Origin: Lolium rigidum | Taxonomy: Eukaryota; Streptophyta; Magnoliopsida; Poales; Poaceae | Assembly: GCF_022539505.1 (NCBI RefSeq) | Contig: NC_061508.1 | Span: forward strand, 29,630,256 to 29,694,255 | DNA: 64,000 bases | Reading direction: 5' to 3' | Shown: positions 58,196 to 64,000 of the stretch, piece after piece | Numbering within the stretch: the first letter of the stretch is position 1 | How the letters are laid out: each line of letters starts with the position of its first letter | Translations under genes and position numbers: made by a program | The notes under the pieces: model-generated | What the model was told of the DNA's origin: nothing | Seen by the model: only the letters and a program-made list of their open reading frames with translations | Databases searched by the model: none

Positions 58196-61100
58196 ATGGA
58201 CGTTTCAGATTTGAGTGCAAGTTCAATGGAGTACGACAGCGGAAATACAGATGAAGAGGAATTCAATATTTCGTCTGCCAACGAGAATGCACCTCCTGAA
58301 GATGAACAAACTTCTGGAGACGATGATGTCGACGAAAGTGTGAGTGAAACGGAACTACTAGTTTTATTTAGTACTTGCATGTAAGTAGTTAAATACTGAT
58401 TGTGCTTATTTTTGCTAATAGATGGATGCAGATGGTATTGATCTAGAAGATGATAATGTAGAGCAAGAAGAAGATGTTGACACTGATAATGTGAGTTTGT
58501 AGTAATAAATGTCTGATTGCATAAAAATATGGAATTGATGTTGACATGGTTTAAAATGCATTAGATTCAGAGTGATGTTGTGGAGGAGCCAACTCGATGA
58601 CGAGAGATTGGACTCTGGTTTTGTTGACGAGGTATGCATTTTAATTTTATTAGGTCATATGTATGTTTAATTTATATTTAATAACTGAACAATGCATTTT
58701 ATGTCGTCGTGACATGACCGTTAATCTTTCTTGTTTGCTCATGTCTTAGTTAGCGATAATTCTTCTTACGACTATTACGGTGATTCAGATTTGGAGACTA
58801 TAGAAGAACCTGTTAGAAGAAGACATGTAAGTTTTTTGAATTTATTCGTTGTATGACTCGCGGACATGGCGTTCAAAAAAATTTATGTTTTCAATGTTAT
58901 CAAATTGTGCATGCAGGTGAAATCAGTTGGTAAGAAAAAGAATGGATCGAGAGGATGAAGATGAGAGTGATACGGAAGATAAGAGAAAGTTTTACTCGGG
59001 AGGTAATGGAGAAGACATTTGTGTCTGAGGCAGCTGCTTATACTTTTTATAATGGATATGCTCGACAAGAGGGATTCAGTGTAAGAAAGTTCAAGTTCAA
59101 AGAGACTAAGGGTGCTAACAAAATAGTTCGCAGAAAGCGTTTTGTGTGTTCACGGGAAGGAAAACGTAACAGCAAGTTTCTGACTATGGACAACCGCACC
59201 CGTAGGTTGAGACCTTTGTCACGTTGCAATTGTAAAGCGGAGTTGGATGTGAAGCTTGATAGAGGTTCGGGGCTTTGGCGAGTTGCAAAATTTGTTTACA
59301 AGCACAGTCATAAGTGTGCAGAACCGACCGAGAGCCCATTTTTATGGTCACATAGGAGGATAAAAGATTTCCAGAAAGCGGAGATATTAGCATTGGCAGC
59401 AGCTGGGGTTAGGAAGCATGTGATCATGGATACCTTCCTCAGCAAGTATGGTCGGTACACCACTGTTGGGTTTACGAGGAAGGACTTGTACAACATGTGC
59501 TGCAGGGAGAAGAGAAAGTTACTTGCAGGTGGTGATGCTAGCTCAGCCATTGCCATGATGGAGAACCGGAGGAAGAAGTTTGCTGACTTTTTTTTTAGTA
59601 CGACGTTGATAGTAAAGGTCGTTTGAAAAGCTTGTTCTGGTGTGATGCTCAGTCCCGGGACTATTACAATGATTATGGAGACGTACTCGTGTTCGACAGC
59701 ACATATAAGATGAACCGATATGGTATGCCATTTGTTCCGTTTGTTGGAATTAACAATCACTGGAGGACGACAGTTTTTGCGTGTGCCATCTTATCAGATG
59801 AGAAGGAACGCACATATGTATGGCATATGTATGGCTACTGAAGTCTTTTTTGAAAGCTATGTTGCAGCAGAAACCCAAGTCAATAATCACCGATGCCGAT
59901 AGTGCGATGATTAGAGCTATTCGAAGTGTGTTTCCGGAGCAGTCACACCGTATTTGTTCATGGCACATTGAAAAGAACATGGCTCGGCACCTAAGTTTCA
60001 AGTCGTTGAGTGAGTTTCGGGCTCTCTTGTATTACACGACCACACCAGATATATTCGAGGAAAGATGGCACGCTTTTATCTAGAAATGGCAGACGGAGAA
60101 AACACAAACTTGGCTGAAAAGAATGTACAAGAAGAGGAGATTATGGGCAGCGGCGTACCTATCTGAGGGGTTCTGGCTTGGTATGAAAAGCAATCAGCGA
60201 AGTGAAAGTCTTAACTCATGTCTTCACCTACACCTAGACTACGGTATGACACTAGTGGATTTGATTTTGCACTACGAGAATGCTATAGTGCGCATTCGAG
60301 AGACGGAGGCAAAAGATGACCGCATCGGTTCACGGACATCACCTGTACCAAGTAACCAATTTGAGGAGAATTGAGAGAGCTGTTGCAAAGGTATTCACTC
60401 TGGCAAACTTTTATATATTGCAGCAAGAGATATATAAAATAGAAGGAATTGAGGTTATAGATCAGTATAAGGGAACAGAAGGTGAGATGCAGTTTGTTGT
60501 TGCTTGGAAAAAGAGAAAGCATGCAAAGTTTTATGTTGATTATAAATCGGCCAACTCGGATAAACTTGTAGAGTGCAGCTGTCGAAGGATGATCCGGAGG
60601 GGACTTCCTTGCAAGCATATTCTCCATGTACTTGATGTGCTGGATTTGGATGAAATATCGGATTGTTTAGTTCTGCTCCGATTCTCTAAACAAGCTAGGG
60701 GTGGCTTGCCAGCGAGGCGCACGAGCGATCTATATGGTTGGGGTTTTCCCGTAGCGGAGGAGCGACAAAGATTTACCGAGCTGAATGTGTTACAATCTGA
60801 AGCATTGCAAGTTGCATGCAAAGATCCGGCCACCGTTATTCGAGCGGACCAAGGCATTTTATGCTGACATTATTTCAAACAAGATGGAGTATGATAATGT
60901 ACCCAACCGTCCCACAAACTCGCAGAATACTAATGTTAATGAATTGGGTGGCCCTGCTCAAGTTGCTGCTCGAGGTGCGCCTAAGAAACGAAAGCGTAGA
61001 TATGATGGAGAAGGACCCGTGACAATGAATGGAAGGCCATTATCGTATGACGAGCGGGGTAGGGGGATTCGATGTAGCAGATGCAAAAAGGCTGGACACA

Positions 61101-61264
61101 CCAAACGTAGCTTGAAATGTGAGCTGAATCCGAGGTGATTATTAATTTTTGTTGGCGATCAATAAATTTATGCATCCTTTTAAACTTTAGTTATTTACTT
61201 TATCATCTGTTTTTTGAATTGCAGGCATGTTGCGCATATGTTTGTAGGTCGGGATGATGAATGA
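58196..61264 (+). pseudogene. FAR1/MULE-type transposase, multi-exon, apparent frameshifts
   Basis: A 5' leader intron (58085-58192) precedes the ATG at 58196. Exons: 58196-58339, 58422-58490, 58565-58631, 58750-58826, then 58917-61135 and probably 61225-61264. The first four encode an acidic N-terminus. The long exon has a FAR1 DNA-binding domain (from about 59020), the MULE transposase core with D (59695-59697), D (59892-59894), CSWH and E (60204-60206), a SWIM finger CSCRRMIRRGLPCKH (about 60573-60617) and a C-terminal knuckle (CSRCKKAGH). Breaks are at 58593, 58754, 58949, 58995, a nine-T run at 59588-59596, an 11-bp duplication (59814-59835), TAG at 60081-60083, 60349 and near 60800-60850. 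Most are CTG/CAG anomalies, so this gene may be less broken than it looks. Confidence 0.85.
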
Positions 61265-62066
61265 CTTATTTTGAAGGACGAAATTGCCACGACATTATGA
61301 AGCTTGAGTTGGCATGCCGATATGTGTTATGTAGTCATTGGCTATATGAAGCTGTAGTCATTGATCATTATGTGCTATATTTGTAAAAATTTGATGGTAC
61401 TGGTATTTTGATGGTGCTATTACTACATTGATGCTGATGATATTTCAGAATTTTGATGCATACAAATTGTTGGTACAAACCATGGTTTTAATCCCATTCT
61501 TACCTTCTATATCGATAGACTTGCTAAGTGATTCATGGTAGGATAATTTGTATAAGTCAGTGGTTTATATGCACGACATGATACTTGCTAAAATAACATC
61601 GCCTGTTATGTGAAGCCTGATCATCCACTGATTGACCTGAAATGAGCTTCATCTAAGTACATCACATATTATCATCCATACATTTCAAACACTAATAGCG
61701 CAGTTGCACTATTGGGTAACCTATGCCTGGTCCACTTAATTTTTTTTTGCCCGGTCTGCTTGTATTAGTAACTTGTTTGTTTTATCTTAGTGTATTTTTG
61801 TTTATACTTATCAGGTTTTGCTTATCATTAGCATTGATTTCTGTGGACATTGGTTGCCTACACTTTACAATACCCCTTGGTAAAAAATGCTTCGCACAAT
61901 CACTCAAGTTGCTTCATAGATAGATGAATACTTAAAATCACACAATCACACTAGTTGCCAATCTTACGTAACTGTCATACATAGAGATTCACACAAGCTT
62001 AGATTCACACAAGCTGGGAAACCTTCTACGGGACTAAAACCCAACCTATGATCACTCCTGCTTTAT
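61265..62066. other. Gap between the convergent transposase and Ulp1 genes
   Basis: About 800 bp of A/T-rich sequence holding the 3' ends of both genes. No coding feature, repeat or RNA gene is recognised. Confidence 0.6.
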
Positions 62067-64000
62067 CTAATTACTGAATCTCTTGGAGATCCGGACAACC
62101 TTGGCTTTCACCGTCTCTAAGAGATTTGAAGTTGCTAAAACTATCCGTGCGTTAATGAGGTTCCTTGATGCATTTATCATCTCCTGCAAACAATAGGCAT
62201 CGGTTAATCATTTTATGTAGCATGGAACAAAGGTGCTTGTTCAGCATGTAGAAACCAGTACCTGTGATATTTCTTTAGTCCATTTATCTCCATCCCAATG
62301 TTCCATGCATTGCAGAACAAATAAGCCACATGAATTGCTGCAACAGTAATTGAGTTCATTCAGTTAGTTAATGCAATACAAGTGTAATATGTATTTAATT
62401 GTAGTTTGCATGTACTGACCTATCTGTTTGCTGCGGCATATCGTACGATTTTATATTCCAGGTGCACACATCAGGGAAAAATCCAGATGTAGATTTGTTG
62501 TACTACCGTATGTCACCTGATATTTGTTGTCTCTATACAAATATAGATAATTAGATGTTTGTGGACGCATGCAAATTGAAGACAATATGTAGTAGAAGAA
62601 ACAGTACTAGAGCCCTGACAGTGTCTATTGTCATGGTTAATGGATATAATGAGTCAAGAACTTGGAATTCTTCCTTCGGTATGTGCATAATCACGCTTAT
62701 CTAGTGATTGTTCGATATGTTAACCGGAAAATATGCCTGTGTAAAAGTAAAATTGGTCATTGCAATATAAATTAGTATTCGTACTAACCGTCGTCATAAT
62801 GATGAAATATTTTACCTTGTCCCGCTTAAAATATTCATCAATAACTCGTTGAATGGTTCCAGTTCTTACAGCTAAGTGATCATCGTTGTTGCTACTTTTT
62901 TCGTTTTGTGGCCTTGGCGGTGTTTTTCTAGCAGGAATGATGACCTCCATGCTGAACATAAGTACCGATCATCCGCAACACGAAGAGACAAACCTCCAAT
63001 GTAAGCATCGATAACCTGAAAAACATCAACAAGTATGTGCAATAATTCAAACATCAACAAGTATGTGCATAATTGCATCATCGGGTATTTACTTACATCA
63101 TCGGTACACCATTTGTGGTCTAGAACCACTTTAAGGCGTTGTGATGTCAATGTGACGCCTTTATCATTTTTGTACACACATTTTTTCCCCATTTTCCTCT
63201 GTCTTGCAGCAGAGTTGAACAAAAATCTGGGCTGCTGCAATGTGTTCCGCTGTTAAAGCAGTTGAGTCTCCCGGAATTTCAATACCATTGTTGGACACAG
63301 TAGCTGTACATAGAAAAGGCATTGTGCTCAGTATCATATTAGTACTCAAAAAGTTAACCAAAAAAAGTCCATTGCGTACCTATTGCGGGAGTTTGTTTTT
63401 TTCGAGGTTGACGTTTCGTTCGATTCTCAATGATATAAGGATACTGCAGTTTAAGAGGGAGCTTTCGCTTCCTCTTTCCATTTACATCATCATTCTTGCC
63501 GGTTGCACTATTGATGCTTTTTGATCCTTCCGAGGCAGCCCCTTTATGTTCGTCCTCTTTGTTCATCTTTTGGAGCGCAGGTTCAAATATATTTGATGGC
63601 ACCTCCGATGAAGAGGCATCATTCATACCTGCAGGAAGTTGCCAAGGATTGTCTGGCGTGCCATCCCCTATGAAGTCACATTTGGTCCTTGCAGGTGTGA
63701 TGTAATCGGCCTCTTTATGGTCCTTTTTGGACACCTACGGAAAGGAAACATACAAGCACATGACGCAGGTCAAATACCGAAACTACTAGACACAGTGTAC
63801 ATTGTAAGCAGCAGATAATCTGCATTAATGTTGTAGAACTAACCTTGTCAACATCTTCCTTAGTTAATGACACACTGCGGGTGTCACTCTTTTTGTCGTA
63901 AACAAATTCTTTCCGTTCAGCTGCTCCGTTGAGGTAAGATCCGCAACCTTCGTCATAACAGTACTGATCTGAAAGTGTTTCCACGAATGCCTTGTACCTG
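62067..64000 (-). pseudogene. Ulp1-like (C48) cysteine protease gene, 5' end outside window, four lesions
   Basis: Exons inferred on the minus strand: over 64000-63844, 63734-63380, 63303-63097, 63015-62816, 62736-62608, 62532-62420, 62337-62262 and 62183-62067 (stop TAG). All boundaries are GT-AG and the phases fit. The C48 protease part begins near DHKWCTDD/VIDAYIGG. The catalytic His (62704-62706), Asp (62653-62655, in VLDS) and Cys (62328-62330, in SCGLFVLQC) are all visible. Lesions are one extra base in 63097-63303, one missing base in 62816-63015 (probably in the A-run near 62900), TAG at 62701-62703 just after the catalytic His, and TAG at 62503-62505. The upstream exons are Lys/Arg-rich and lack known motifs. 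The family removes SUMO-like modifiers or resembles such enzymes; activity is unlikely here. Confidence 0.82.

Larger units (their letters stand above)
57681..64000. mobile_element. Mutator-like (MULE) locus with transposase and convergent Ulp1 gene; right end outside window
   Basis: A FAR1-type MULE transposase (plus) and a Ulp1-like protease gene (minus) face each other with an 800-bp gap. Plant MULEs that carry a Ulp1-like gene are known (the Kaonashi type in Arabidopsis). I cannot see terminal inverted repeats: the right end is outside the window and the left end is uncertain. The start given is only the first repeat of the leader. An alternative is two independent transposon-derived genes lying next to each other. 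Confidence 0.6.

Noticed and set aside
59588..59596. Programmed frameshift at a nine-T run in the MULE transposase
   Set aside because: A homopolymer or CAG-site sequence error is simpler, given the number of similar breaks in the same gene. No shift signal is visible.

Overview
The window is nested transposable-element DNA from a grass. The organism is very probably a Pooideae (oat, ryegrass, barley or wheat group). The signs are a BARE1/Angela-type Copia LTR (starts TGTTGGAGATATGCCC), Athila-type Gypsy elements primed by tRNA-Asp, a Tat-lineage Gypsy element and a SIRE/Maximus-type Copia element. I cannot name the genus. I see no ordinary host gene. Nearly everything belongs to LTR retrotransposons, plus a Mutator-like (MULE) locus at the right end.

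Layout. (1) 1-29090, minus strand: a tandem array of three internal-region/LTR units of a non-autonomous Athila-type element. Each unit carries an orphan ORF of about 455 codons where gag would be. A truncated LTR of a second subfamily (8415-9657) sits between units B and C. (2) 14655-28531: a 13.9-kb Tat-lineage Gypsy element inserted in the last LTR of the array (target-site duplication AGTAC). Its gag-protease, RT, RNase H, second (archaeal-type) RNase H and integrase lie on the minus strand. Its long 3' internal region carries two plus-strand genes: a small acidic protein and a six-exon gene with a plant mobile domain (PMD) and a C-terminal coiled coil. (3) 29091-53857, minus strand: an older SIRE/Maximus-like Copia element, cut by the array at its left end, by an 8.3-kb Athila-like element (30287-38564, duplication CCGGC) and by an 8.7-kb BARE1/Angela-like Copia element (39075-47821, duplication GGGTC). 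(4) 53858-57680: no recognisable gene. (5) 57681-64000: a locus with a FAR1/MULE transposase on the plus strand and, convergent to it, a Ulp1-like (C48) cysteine protease gene that runs off the right edge.

How it fits together. The Copia element at 29091-53857 is the oldest layer and the other LTR elements are insertions into it. The duplications and rejoined reading frames confirm two of these insertions directly. The Tat element is the one with cargo: a spliced gene antisense to the element's own RNA, so its introns are not removed during retrotransposition.

A caution runs through the annotation. Many apparent frameshifts from about 28 kb to the right end fall on CTG or CAG trinucleotides, changed to CTCG, CG, CCG, CGAG or CAAG. 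The same change separates the two LTRs of a single element at more than a dozen sites. This looks much more like consensus errors at CHG-methylated sites in a long-read assembly than like mutation, so several 'pseudogene' labels here are provisional.
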